NCBI GenBank assembly: GCA_932521035.1
Contig: OW051494.1
Location: 6,930,001-6,994,000 of the forward strand
DNA length: 64,000 nucleotides
Source: Oscheius dolichura
Lineage: Eukaryota; Nematoda; Chromadorea; Rhabditida; Rhabditidae
Direction of reading: 5' to 3'
Below, one piece after another: positions 36,401 through 47,160 of this stretch. Below the pieces are notes generated by a model. It was not told the origin of the DNA. It did no database searches and worked only from the letters and a program-made list of their open reading frames with translations. A program made the position numbers and the translations under genes. Every line of letters begins with the position of its first letter. The first letter of the stretch is position 1.

Positions 36401-37224
36401 CTAAACCAATATGTAAACGTATCATTGTTAGGCTTACGGGAGGCAATGACACACAGGGGAATCAGGCTGTTTAGGCTGCGCGTTTGATGCTTTTGGAGTA
36501 GTATTGCAAGATACGAAATCGCTTTGAAGCTCGTTCTCATCTAAAATAAAAGATATTACTATTTAATCAACGAAAATGAATTCACATGTTTCTTTATTTC
36601 CCTCCTTATTATTATATCCTTCCCCCTTTTCAATTATTTCTACTTCTTGGGATTCGCCTTTTTGAGATATATCTCTTATGTTATTTCCTGTATTAGGGAA
36701 CTTGTGTTTAGGGCAGCTGCTTTTGGATTCACTGCGTTTTTCTTTGTAACGCTGAAGCCAGGCACATGTAGAAGCCAAGAGAGCTAATGTCTTACCTAGA
36801 AATTATAGTTATACTCAGCTCAATTAAACGAACTAACCGCTTCCAGTAGGACTTTCAGCAATAACGTTTTGGTTAGCATTGAGAGCAGTGAGGATCTTCA
36901 CCATCATTAATTTTTGTGTTGGATATGGTTGTAAACCAATAGGCAATTTCACTTGATGTCCGCACATCGGAATCATTTCAAATCGTGAATTATCTACTTC
37001 TTCTCTATAACGACAGTTAGCAGATCGAAACAAATTATGAACCTTTGACGTTTTCTATGTAAATTTACCGTTTTTGTTTTAGTCTCATCTTCTTTTTTTC
37101 CTTTCTTCACACTTTGCCAATAGCCTTGTGCTTTTTGTTTTCTTGTTTGGGGTGTATTTTCGCCGACTTTTCCGCTTCTCCTCTTTTTTATAAGGGGTAC
37201 GTTTTCGGCATTCTCGTCGTTCAT
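33480..37224 (-). CDS. dog-1: FANCJ/BRIP1 (DOG-1) family DNA helicase
   Basis: An iron-sulphur XPD-like superfamily 2 helicase of about 900 residues. An N-terminal basic leader ([20 protein letters not shown]) precedes the Q motif [18 protein letters not shown] and Walker [17 protein letters not shown] (about 36780-36850). Then [20 protein letters not shown] (motif Ia), the Fe-S cysteine region with [20 protein letters not shown] and [14 protein letters not shown], and the DEAH box [20 protein letters not shown] (about 35740-35790). Motif III reads [21 protein letters not shown]-terminally [20 protein letters not shown] and the motif VI region [20 protein letters not shown] close the core. 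It ends [13 protein letters not shown]. Family role: unwinding G-quadruplexes and inter-strand crosslink repair; C. elegans DOG-1 protects G-tracts. It heads the run with the PH-like protein and the USP/OTU enzyme, and shares a spacer with divergent SMIM14. Confidence 0.95.
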
Positions 37225-37718
37225 CTGTCTGGAAACACTGGTAAAAAAAAGCAAAGGAACAAAAATAAACAACTGCAAATTACAAAATATCTATGAAAAT
37301 TGAAGTTCGATTTCCCGCATTCGTTTGCTTTTCTAGCGCGAAAACTGACCCCACAAAGCAACGTGTTACAAGGATCACACAACGCCCCTGGACGCTTCGA
37401 AGGCTTTCTCTAAGTCGACGTTGTCGTCCTTTTTCTTTTTCTGGACCTTATATATGTATTCACCCTTTTGAATAACCGAAACGATTCAGTATTAATTTTA
37501 TGAAGAAAGAGAACAAAATACTCACTGTCTTCAAAAAAATAAGAACACTTTATTTACATAGTCTTCAGAAACATGATTTTTTGCGTTGGAATATTGAGAA
37601 CCTGCCCCTCGATTTGGTAATTTCATCAGTTAAAATTATTTTATCTTACTTGGCATGGCAAAAAATTGATTCCATCAAACAAACATTTTTTATAGGGTCT
37701 AATCTAGCAGCTTGAAGT
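37225..37718. promoter_or_regulatory. Divergent spacer between the FANCJ-like helicase and SMIM14
   Basis: A 494 bp spacer between divergently transcribed genes, presumably two promoters. The open frames in it (37293-37475, 37500-37715) show no intron, acceptor or recognisable protein pattern. No RNA gene seen. Confidence 0.4.
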
Positions 37719-38094
37719 ATGAGCGACCCCTGTGAATGCCTCTATGACCATACTTCCGCGATGCAACGTTTAATAGCTTGGGTAAGTCAATTTAACACAT
37801 TAAGGATGAGAGAAATTCGTTTTAGCTTCGGGACAGTCAAGATACTCAAAATGATGGTCTTCCTGATGCAGGATCAACCGGTGCCAATTCTATGCTTATG
37901 ATGACTCTTATTTGGGGGCTTGTGGCGTTAGGACTGTTTTTAGCCCGGCCCGAATCGATGCGCCAGAGGAGACTAGATCCCACAGCCCCCGAAAAACCTG
38001 GACCTGCTAATGATAATGTACGTGATAACAGTCTTTTTTTTACGCCCAAGCATTTCAGAATGACAACGGCCCTCCTCCTCCTGGTTTAACATAG
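37719..38094 (+). CDS. SMIM14: Small integral membrane protein 14 homolog
   Basis: A 96-residue protein in three exons (37719-37781, 37826-38017, 38059-38094). The N-terminus MSDPCECLYDHTSAMQRLIA parallels human SMIM14 ([20 protein letters not shown]), followed by LRDSQDTQNDG (human LRQSQSYCTD). One membrane segment MLMMTLIWGLVALGLFLARP corresponds to human [20 protein letters not shown], and a Pro-rich tail ends DNGPPPPGLT. Length is close to the 99-residue human protein. SMIM14 is a conserved single-pass ER protein of unclear function, linked in mouse to embryonic development. A tgaag acceptor-like AG lies one base before the ATG. It is tail-to-tail with the PP6 gene. Confidence 0.93.
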
Positions 38095-38430
38095 GTTACT
38101 GTATCGCAACCATTCCTTCTTTTCGGGTTAGCAGCTTCAGATTGTACACAATGTAAATACGATCCTTTTCCTTTGCAGTTTACATGTTTTACTGGTATAT
38201 TCAAGTAGAATTCACGTAGCGCAAAGTTTTTTGGTGCCTTTTCTTTCACTTTACTAGTCATGCAGTATAAATTTATCCTTGGTCATTATGGTTTATTGTG
38301 ACGTAAAACAACCGGATAAAAATATTGTGTAGCCGTAAACTTACAACCATGCTCTGAGTCTGGAGAAATTAGTGATACCAAAAAAATACGAAATTTAATA
38401 AACATGTGTGGAGATCGATTACTACGCTTA
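38095..38430. other. Convergent spacer between SMIM14 and PP6
   Basis: About 335 bp of 3' flanking sequence for two convergent genes. A 68-codon minus-strand frame (38055-38261) overlaps the last SMIM14 exon and is not called (see rejected items). Confidence 0.35.
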
Positions 38431-39751
38431 CTATAAGAAATAGGGAGCGGGTGCTCTAGGCGGCCTGATACGTTCTTCTTCTGGTACAGCGTTAAAGTCT
38501 TGAAAATCTCTGGAGCCGTCTGCCCCAATTCGTAATATGGATGCAATATTCCCACATCGGTAGCAATAATTGGGAGCTGAATAAATAATTCTATATAAAT
38601 GATTAAGCGAACTAACCAGACCAAACTGTACACAACTTTTCATCAAAATAGTAGCGATGCCCCTCGTCTACGAGTTGATGAGATCGGCAAATCAATTCGA
38701 GATCGTTATTTTCACAAAAATTTTTAACTACATTTCCATTGAAAATCCAACCGGCACCTCTCAAACTCTTGGACCAATTGGCTTCTTGATCTTCGTCCGG
38801 GTCTGACCACATAATATCGCAAAGCGCACCCTGTTGATGTGTTGTATATTACTTTTATTAATGTTCTTACATTGCACGGGATTTCTTGAAATCTGTCGAG
38901 GCTAATAGTATGATCAATTGACTTCATTTCCGGAGATAGACCTCCATGTACACACATAATTTTGTCATCTACTAAAGCAGCAATAGGAAGACTATCGAAA
39001 ACCTGGAATGCGCAATAAAATAAAAAAAATACTCTGTGTAACCTTGCAAAACCATCTATAGACAACAGCGTGCCCGTATTTATTATTGCACTCGTCATAA
39101 AAACCGTAAACCATTGTAATTTTGCGAGACTCATGATTTCCCCGAAGAAGTGTTATATGGTTTGGATACCTAAAAAGACTGACTATGAATAAAATCACAC
39201 TTACCGAAGCAAGTAGCAAAACAGCAGCGTGCATGTTTCTAAACTGTAATGTCCTCGATCAACGTAGTCACCCATAAATATGTACTTGGTATGAGGAAGA
39301 TAGCCACCTACATTAATTTATGATTATGTTAAGCTGGTGACTACCTGTACGGAAAAGCTCTTTGAGATCGTAGAACTGCCCATGAATATCTCCACAAATA
39401 GTCACCGGAGCTTCCACAGATACCACATTAGGCATCTTCATAAGCATATTAATAAGTCTAAAACGTGAAGTGGTATATAAAAAAAAACTCTTACAGACTA
39501 CATAAAGAAATGGCATCTTCTTCAATCAAATATTTGCATTTTAAGACATCTTCAATCCATTTATCTACATCTACTTTATGCTCGCCGCCTCTGCTGAATG
39601 TCATCAATTGGCTATTTAGAAGAAGAACAACTAACTTAAGTATAAGCCCTTTCTCTGCTTTTTTGCATTCTTCTAGATAGTTCGGCGGCAGTTTACTATC
39701 ATCTGGATAGATATCGATTGTAGAATTGTGATCCATTTCCGAGTCGGACAT
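38431..39751 (-). CDS. pph-6: PP6 catalytic subunit (PPH-6), serine/threonine phosphatase
   Basis: A metallophosphatase of the PPP family. The core carries [87 protein letters not shown] and [20 protein letters not shown], so all metal ligands (GDxHG, GDxVDRG, GNHE, and the two His) are present. The C-terminal [21 protein letters not shown] resembles PP6 (ERVIPPRTTTPYFL) rather than PP4 (SKKPVADYFL). Compared with human PP6 there is an extra N-terminus of about 56 residues, acidic then hydrophobic ([35 protein letters not shown]), before [17 protein letters not shown]. The ATG directly follows an AG acceptor. It lies 164 bp downstream of the GrpE gene on the same strand. Role: mitotic and spindle phosphatase. 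Confidence 0.93.
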
Positions 39752-39915
39752 CTTAAAATAATTACAGACGATAAAAACACCAGTAAACATGGATATAACC
39801 AACATAGAAAACAAATAACCATTTCTAATAAAATTTATGACATCTGAACAATAACAAAATTTCCTTTAACAACTAAACTATTAAAAAATGAGACCTACAA
39901 AACAAGGAAAATGAA

Positions 39916-40959
39916 TCACTCAAAAACAACTCCAACTTGAGCTGCCCGGATTGGACGATCTTTTAGTGAATATCCAATCTTTGTTACGTGTGCAATGGTA
40001 CCAGCAGGTTTGCCTGACTATAAACTTCTTCATTTAAGGTTATTCATGTGACTAACTTGAGAAGCAGGTACTTGGAAAACGGCTTCATGAAGATTGGGAT
40101 CAAACTTTTCTCCTTCAGGATTGACTGATACCAATCCATGTTTCGAGAAAGTTTTCAGCAGCACCTTGAAAGAAACACGTTTTATTTAAGTTTTAAAAAG
40201 GATCTAGAATTATATATATCCAATGGCACCGATTTAGATTATGATAGTTTCAGCTCTACTTACATTTTTAGTCATTACAATTCCTGAGTACAGATCATTC
40301 AGTTGTTTTCCTCCCGCTTTCAATTCTTCTTTTTTCACTGAATTTACGGCAAGGTCTAGGATATCAGCAACCTAGATTCGCACTATACAATAAGATAAAA
40401 TAATACCTCTAAGAGGTCTTTGCAAAATCCTTGTATAGCAAACATTTTAGCATCTTCAGTCTGTTTAACACCTCGCCTGCGAACATTTTCAGTTTCTGCT
40501 AAAGCTCGGCGATATTTATCCTAAATAGTGGTTAAAAGTACCAGTTGGGTGCAAGATAACATACTAAACATTCATTAGATTCTCCAATCACTAAATCATA
40601 TTCCTTCAGGAGAACATCGAAGGCGCTTATTGGAACTGCTGTCAATTCGGAATCATCTTTCCCAGTTGTTGTTTTTACAGTCTCTAAATATTCAGTACCT
40701 GTAATTCGGTTATTTATGAGTCACATTGAAATATCGTACCAGATAATCGTTTGCCATCTTTAGTGATTTCAAACTTTAAACCATCATTAGCATCAGCAAC
40801 AGTCGAACTCGATTTATGAAGGAAAAGGTTGCGAGAAGCAGACGTGGACTGCAATAATTGCCTATAATAAGAAGACAAGATGTAGTTATAATTGGATACA
40901 AACCTCGAAGAGACAAAAACATTGCTTATTTTTGCTACATTTTTCGCTACAATAGACAT
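39916..40959 (-). CDS. GRPEL1: Mitochondrial GrpE nucleotide-exchange factor (GRPEL1 homolog)
   Basis: Co-chaperone of mitochondrial Hsp70, exchanging ADP for ATP during protein import and folding in the matrix. The N-terminus is rich in Ser, Asn, Arg and Tyr without acids (MSIVAKNVAKISNVFVSSRF), as for a mitochondrial targeting peptide. The helical region reads KYRRALAETENVRRR, then FAIQGFCKDLLEVADILDLA (human GIQGFCKDLLEVADVLEKA), NDLYSGIVMTKNVLLKTFSK, HGLVSVNPEGEKFDPNLHEA and the beta-domain FQVPASQSGKPAGTIAHVTK, ending RPIRAAQVGVVFE. Several short introns interrupt it. Unlike most genes here, no AG sits beside the chosen ATG. It is upstream of pph-6, same strand, and divergent from the TFIIH p44 gene. 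Confidence 0.93.
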
Positions 40960-41287
40960 GTGGATCAGAAGTGGTGTACAGTGACGCAAATCGTAAAAGA
41001 GCGGCTTACGTGCAGAATACTGAAAATATAGGATATTGATGTAAGTTGCATTCTGTAGCATTCACTAGAATAGAAAAAGCAATTGTAAAAAAACTAGCTA
41101 CTAGATACAACAGAAAAGAAGACGTTATAACTATATATGCGAGCAGTTCAAATATAGTTCAGTAATCAAAGGTCTGCGCGGGTTAGGAGAGGGGCACATC
41201 TACATTTTGTGAATTCATAGGTGAGGCTCCTTATTATATATGTAGCTCTTCCATTTATGTTTTATGACTAGATAATCATTCTTCAGA
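40960..41287. promoter_or_regulatory. Divergent spacer between GrpE and TFIIH p44
   Basis: 328 bp between divergent genes, presumably both promoters. It ends in a splice acceptor (attcttcag) directly before the p44 start. A short GC-rich patch sits at 41171-41200. Nothing else recognised. Confidence 0.4.
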
Positions 41288-42763
41288 ATGAATGATGACG
41301 ACGATCAAAAAGCATATACTTGGGAAGCAGGCTATGCCGAAGGTAATGGTTTTTGTGCACGTAAATAACAGTTTTTAGGCCTCAATTTGAGGGAAGTTCT
41401 CGAAGAAGACGAAGGAGGTTCAATTGAAAAATCTATTGCAAAATACCTTCATGATGCAAAGAAGAAGCAAAGATGCCTAGAAAAACCGGTCAAAATAAGG
41501 TTGGGTATTGTAAGTTATTTTCCGCTACTATGTTTTATACATTTCAGATGAGATATGTTTATCTTGTAATAGATTGTTCACAATACATACAGAATAAGTC
41601 AATGCCACCATCTAAATTTTTTGTTACAATGAAAGTAAGTTTTCCTTCAGGTTGACACCTGCCAGTTTTAGGCCGTAGATAATTTCCTAGACAAATTTTT
41701 TGAACAGAATCCTATTGCCCAAATTGGAGTGATTATTTGCAAGGACAGAAAAGCTGAGAGACTCATTGCTCTTACCGGTACATCGTTTTATTGTTTCATG
41801 CTATTTTCCTTTTCATACAGGAAATATTCGTCAAATAAAAGATCAACTGGCTACAATAGGGGAAGCTTCATGTGTTGGAGATTTTTCACTTCAAAATGGG
41901 ATACAGCTCGCAATGACTAACTTAAAGTATGCTCTCTAATGTAGTGCTGTTATTTTTCCTTTTTCTTTTCAGAAGTCTTCCTGGTCACGTTTCTAAAGAA
42001 ATTATAGTGATGATGGCAAGTTTGTCTTCTGTTGATCCTGGTAATATATTTGCCACACTCGAGGTTTTTTTTAAGGATCTATAGTAACGGGTTTAGCTTC
42101 TCAAAGGAAACAATATACGATGTTCAGTTATTGGTCTCAGTGCAGAAATGTTTGTGTGTAAACAAGTAGCTAAATTAACGAATGGTTTGCCATTTTTAAC
42201 CATGTATCAAGTTTCAGGAAAATATGACGTTGTTCTTGACGCAGGGCATCTAGATTTAATAATGGCCCAGCACACCAGTCCACCTCCTACGGCGAAACAA
42301 ACTGAATGTACGGCCGTACGCGTGGCGTTCCCTCCTCATGCGGCAATTCCTCATAAATCATTTTGTCTATGGTAGTTTATTTTTTCCTCATTAAAAATCT
42401 TGACATTTTCAGCCATCCTGGCCAATTACCAGAGTCAAACCGTGGTTTCCTTTGTGAACAATGTGGATCAAGATATTGCTCTTTACCAGTTGAGTGCCGC
42501 GTTTGCAAAATTACCTTGGTTGCGGCCCCACAACTGGCTAGGGCTTTTCGTCATCTTCTTCCTCTACCAATATTCCAAGCAATACCTATTGAAAGGTAAC
42601 TTTCACTCATGTCGGCTTTTATAACATTTTTAGTGGATCGTGTTACGCGTGTGATCGACCACTAAGTCAAGAAGGTTTTCAGTGTAAAAATTGTTCCTCA
42701 ATCTACTGCTTTGAATGCGATGTACTTCTTCACGAATCTCTTCATGTTTGTCCCGGTTGTTGA
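41288..42763 (+). CDS. gtf-2H2: General transcription factor IIH subunit 2 (p44/SSL1)
   Basis: The p44 subunit of core TFIIH, which binds and stimulates the XPD helicase in transcription initiation and nucleotide excision repair. It begins MNDDDDQKAYTWEAGYAEGL one base after a CAG acceptor. The VWA (Ssl1-like) domain reads MRYVYLVIDCSQYIQNKSMP, then NPIAQIGVIICKDRKAERL, LQNGIQLAMTNLKSLPGHVS, KEIIVMMASLSSVDPGNIF and IRCSVIGLSAEMFVCKQVAK. The C-terminal zinc domains follow: GFLCEQCGSRYCSLPVECRV plus CKITL, and the C4 RING-like CYACDRPLSQEGFQCKNCSS IYCFECDVLLHESLHVCPGC (two consecutive stretches) at the very C-terminus. About 400 residues, the usual family length. RSU1 follows after 313 bp on the same strand. 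Confidence 0.95.
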
Positions 42764-43076
42764 TGATCTTTTGATTGTTTTACAGGTATATTTCTCGTAT
42801 TTTGTAGATACTATAAATGCTCATAAATATATTATAAAGATCTTTGCCTATTTTCCGTGTGGTATTCTTATGTGGTTCTTGTTGTTAGTTCATTGCGTTA
42901 CGTCCATTCAGTTGGCTGTCTGGTGTCTCTGCGCTTTATCGCGGCATTCTCTATTCTCTCGCGATGTACACTCAGCACCCCCGAATCCTACAGCCGCCTG
43001 CTGTTGGTCCCTTCCTACGCATTGCGATCTTTTACTTTTCTCAACAAAATAGCTCTCAAAAGACAATTTCAGCATT
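42764..43076. other. Spacer between TFIIH p44 and RSU1
   Basis: 313 bp between two same-strand genes, ending in acceptor aatttcag four bases before the RSU1 ATG. The size is compatible with an operon spacer plus outron or with a compact promoter. No gene seen in it. Confidence 0.35.
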
Positions 43077-44456
43077 ATGCCAAAGGATAAAAGAAATGAA
43101 GCAGTAACGGAAATCGACCACGTCGACCGTGGCATCACTTCCATTACTCAGATTCCCAATATTTGTGAGTGAAAATATAATATATTCTGTCGATACTTCC
43201 AAAAATTAGAACCTTTTTTATAAAATCTTTTCAGTGGAAATGTCCCAGCTGACCCGCCTCACCTTGAGCCATAATAAGCTCACCTCAGTTCCACCTTCTA
43301 TCGCCGATCTCATCAATTTACAGGTCGAAGCAGAGACGAATAAAATAACAAAGAATATTTTAGATCCTTACTCTTTGGAACAATCAAATCGAGGAGTTGC
43401 CGTCCAGTATCAGTAGCCTTCCAAAGCTGAGAATTCTCAATGTTGGGTAAGTCAGCTGAATAAGTTCGTATCCTTGCTTTCCTATATAGAATGAATCGCC
43501 TTTCTGTCCTTCCTCGTGGATTCGGATCTTTCCAATCTCTCGAAATCCTCGATTTAACATACAATAACCTCAACGAGAAAAGTCTTCCTGGAAACTTCTT
43601 CTTTATGAGTAAGCTATCATCCCAAAAAAAACATCCCAATGTTCCCATTATTAGAAACTCTCCGGGCTCTTTATATCGGAGACAACGATTTCGAGATGCT
43701 GCCCGGTGATGTCGAGAATCTGATAAATCTGCAAATCCTCGTTTTACGTGACAACGATCTGTTGACCGTTCCCCGCGAGCTGGGACGACTCTCTAAACTG
43801 AAGGAACTCCACATCCAAGGTATTTTCGAAAAAAATAGAGAAAAGAGAGGGGATTCAGGAAATCGCCTGGTGACAATTCCTCCCGAGGTTGGAAATCTTG
43901 ATTTGATTGGACCTAAGCAGGTTCTGAGACTGGAACACAACCCATGGATGCCCAGTATCCAGGTACATTCGACACTTTTGCACTTTACTTCATCAGCTGG
44001 GAGCTATAATAGAAACAGGAGTTTATCTAGTTTCGGTCCCATATCTATCCTCCTTTTGAGGAAATAAGTCCGTCTTTTGATAGTTGGGAGATACGACGAA
44101 GACCAAGGCAAACCCCCGCTGATATCATTTTTCGCTTCCACCAGCATCTCCCTAATAACCGACAAGTAGCCTTCTGCAGGGGATTCAAGACCATATCTTT
44201 TGCTTTTTCCCACCTTCCCTATAAGCAAAAGAGAATGATTTCAGGAGCAGTTCGAGGCCAACGGCGCAGAAGGAGTGCTCGCCTACCTCCGAAGCGACAA
44301 CTACAAGTTCAACTACGGCCGCCAGGTCTGCCAACCTCTTCTTCTTCCTCATCCTCCCATTTTCAGGAAGCCTCGACGGGTCCGATCCCCCCGAAGAGGA
44401 ACAAGGATAAGAAGATCTCGCGCAAGAATGTCCAGGGCCAGTGCATGGCCCCCTAG
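43077..44456 (+). CDS. rsu-1: Ras suppressor protein 1 (RSU1), leucine-rich repeat protein
   Basis: A cytoplasmic leucine-rich repeat protein that binds PINCH in the integrin-linked IPP adhesion complex. It begins MPKDKRNEAVTEIDHVDRGI and runs through repeats LTRLTLSHNKLTSVPPSIAD, WNNQIEELPSSISSLPKLRI, GMNRLSVLPRGFGSFQSLEI, LDLTYNNLNEKSLPGNFFFM, RALYIGDNDFEMLPGDVENL, QILVLRDNDLLTVPRELGRL and KELHIQGNRLVTIPPEVGNL. The RSU1 capping part GPKQVLRLEHNPWMP, LAYLRSDNYKFNYGRQ and the tail PPKRNKDKKISRKN follow, all with direct counterparts in human RSU1. The downstream exons shift to GC-rich composition, so the compositional boundary falls inside the gene. About 270 residues in many exons. Confidence 0.95.
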
Positions 44457-44462
44457 GAGCCC

Positions 44463-44559
44463 GTGTACAGTATCCGCCCCGTCAGTCCTCCTCCATCCTC
44501 TCGCTGGTGGCCCGCATGTGGCGTTCTCCCTCCACATGCGGGCCATGGATACTGTGCAC
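44463..44559. repeat. Interrupted palindrome (two coaxial stems)
   Basis: Outer arms GTGTACAGTATCC (44463-44475) and GGATACTGTGCAC (44547-44559) pair over 13 bp with one wobble. Inner arms TGGCCCGCATGTGG (44508-44521) and CCACATGCGGGCCA (44532-44545) pair perfectly over 14 bp around a 10-base loop. On the 3' side the two arms are separated by one base, on the 5' side by 32 bases. It lies just past the rsu-1 stop codon. Confidence 0.85.
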
Positions 44560-47133
44560 TGCCCTCTCCCCCTACCCCCTCCCCTAATCTCAGTCATTTT
44601 CCTGCCCTTGGTGCTGTTTACCTGCCCCCGTCCTCCGCTGCCTCAAAAGTGCCTGGATAAAGCTTTAACTTCCCTCGAAATCTAGCGTGTTGTCGGGGAG
44701 AGAGAGGTCCTCAAGAGGCCTCCTGGGATGGCTCTGCCGAATCCATCACAGCCGTCGAACAGACTCCTCTCGCCTCTTCTTATCACCCCTGGCCGTCTCT
44801 CCGAGGAGGTATCCCCCTTTCAGGAACAAACACCCCGCAAGGCATCCGGCCATCGGCTGCAGACGCTTCTTTCTTCGCCTCCCTGACTTATTACCGTACT
44901 CCAATTAGACATTCCCCCTTTCTGGTCGACTCATCCTCCCGGATTACTGTAGAATCTCCCCTAGAGGACAGGTAGAGGATAACCACCCTCTCCTCCCCGC
45001 GCGCCATAATCTATATTTCGGCGGCGTCGTCGTGACGTCACAAGTCCAGCTCCTTGAAGATTTTCCCTTACTTTTGCCAGATCATCGCCCGGCTTTTCCC
45101 GTGTCTATTCCCTCTCCGCGGCGGCGACGGCCGTCCTCCTCGACCCGGCCTGCCTCCTCCCGGGTCCCCCGGCCAGGGCGACCTTTTTTGTGAGGAGAGT
45201 GCTGGCATATTTATGTGGGTGCTGAATGGCTTATGGAAACCAGAGGGACGCCGAATCCCAAATAGATTTGTAGCCGGGGAGGAGGGCGAATTTGTCTCGG
45301 ATGTCAGGTCAGCTATTCGAAGTTGAAATGAGAGACATCGGGGCTAATGAGGGGTCCATCATCGGGCCCCTCCTTATATCCCCCTCCTTCGGTTGTTTCT
45401 ATCTAGTCGGGGACACTTCCTGCCGGCCGAACTTGGCCTTTGTTTTCTTTCGTTGAATGTCTAATGGCCTCCCAGATGAATGGCCCCCTGTCAGATCACC
45501 TCCTCCCCTCCTCCTGCCCGCCTTGCAGCAGGCGGAAGAAGAAGCAGAAGAAGAGGTAATCAACTTTTTTGGCAGAGGACGGCCTAGATTGGAAATTATG
45601 CAGAGAGAAGAGTCCGAGCAATCTTTTCGGGGGATCAGGGGAACCATTGTGCCATATAGGAAGTGAGAGGAAGGCCTTTGAAACGTCGTCCCTCTTTTGA
45701 CGGGGGAGCACCCGGAAGCCGCGGCAGGCCCTCCCGATCAAACGAGCTTTACGCACTCTTCTTCTTCTTCTGTTTTTCACATTTGGCTCGGCCCGTCTTA
45801 AACATGGAGCTGATAAACACATAATAAGCGCCGAATCTATAGTATATGCCGGGGAAGGAGGGGGAGGCGCCCCTGGCAGCACTGTGAGCACAGAAAATGG
45901 TATATGGGAGTTTTAAGTTTGTATGCCTTTAAATTTTTGGGTATCTTCAAGATTACTATAACTATATTCATTTTTGCTCCATGGGTTTTCAATCGGAGGC
46001 GAGCACAGTCCATAGAGCATCCATTGGAACTGACTTTTTGTTGAAAATTCTCTTCCATTTTTATCCCCAAGTATTTATTCAGCTGCCCTGCAGTGATGTT
46101 TACCGTATTCTTATTCTTCTGGGTGTTTTTATACTTTAAAAGAGATAAAAAGCAAAAAGAGAGGAAAAGACGCTCGTCTAATTGGCTTTTGGGGGTGAGC
46201 TCTCAATAGGATTCCTTGCTTGGGGACGGAAATTGTAAATAAATGAGCTTCCCCGTAATAACGAGGCCGGTCCCAACTGGAAGGGAGGACGAAGCCCGTT
46301 GGCCCTCCTTCATCCCGGGGAGATGTACAGTTCCCGTCCGGCTCCCGAATGAGTCTTCTCCCCTGACGTCCGTTGCCCGCCGAAGAATCGATCCCCGACA
46401 GCCGACGAATACCCCCTCGCCACACGCACTTCTCTCCGCCACACTCGGTCGCAGCCTTTTTTCACGCCCTCGCCTCCAATTTTGGCGCCTATTCGGCTCT
46501 ATTCGAAATGGCCGACTCGCCCTCCCGTTTCATTAGGGCCAGATTCTTACCTTCTCGATGGGATTAGGCTCTCCTCCCCGTCCTCCGGCCCTAATCCAAA
46601 GGAACCTTTCCAGAGAACTATGCTCATTGGACTCTCTCGACACTCAGATTAGGCCGGGCTTTCCCAAAGACTTCCTAAAAACCATTAGACATTCCTCCCT
46701 CTGTCTTCTCCTCCTCGACTCGCCCCAGGTGTGCTCCTCCCGGGATAGACAGTGCCCTCCACCCCCTCCCCGCCCTCCTCCTCATCCTCCCCTTTTCATT
46801 GGAATAGGGTATTTGAATGAGTAGCGAAAGTCTCGGCCCTGTGGGAGATTTCCACTCTTGCACTTTGCCAACTGCTTCTTTCCGGCCAAAATAGAGAGAA
46901 ACGTTCTCCAGGATAAGCCCTGTCACGCTCTGTCCAAGTCCTCCCTCGAATCTGCCCCCTGAGAGGAAGCGGGAGTTATCCTCGCCCTATCCTCCCTCTG
47001 CTCTCCCTAAGCGACTCGACTCACACCGCTTTGCAAGAGCCAATTGCCCTAATTTATGGCTTCTGCGGGGCATCGCCATTCCGAAGAACATATCTATCTC
47101 CCCCGGGAAATTTACGACCCCCAACATTTCTAC

Positions 47134-47160
47134 TCCTCGTCCTCGTCCTCGTCCTCGTCG
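47134..47160. repeat. TCCTCG hexanucleotide microsatellite
   Basis: About four consecutive TCCTCG units within the pyrimidine-rich gene desert. Simple sequence; no function inferred. Confidence 0.8.

Noticed and set aside
38055-38261. A 68-codon minus-strand frame with an ATG (MTSKVKEKAPKNFALREF) between SMIM14 and PP6
   Set aside because: It overlaps the last SMIM14 exon in antisense, has no acceptor near its ATG and no recognisable family. It might be real, but support is too weak.
36433-46657. Scattered TTAGGC words, the nematode telomere unit
   Set aside because: All are single copies; no tandem array, so no internal telomere tract.
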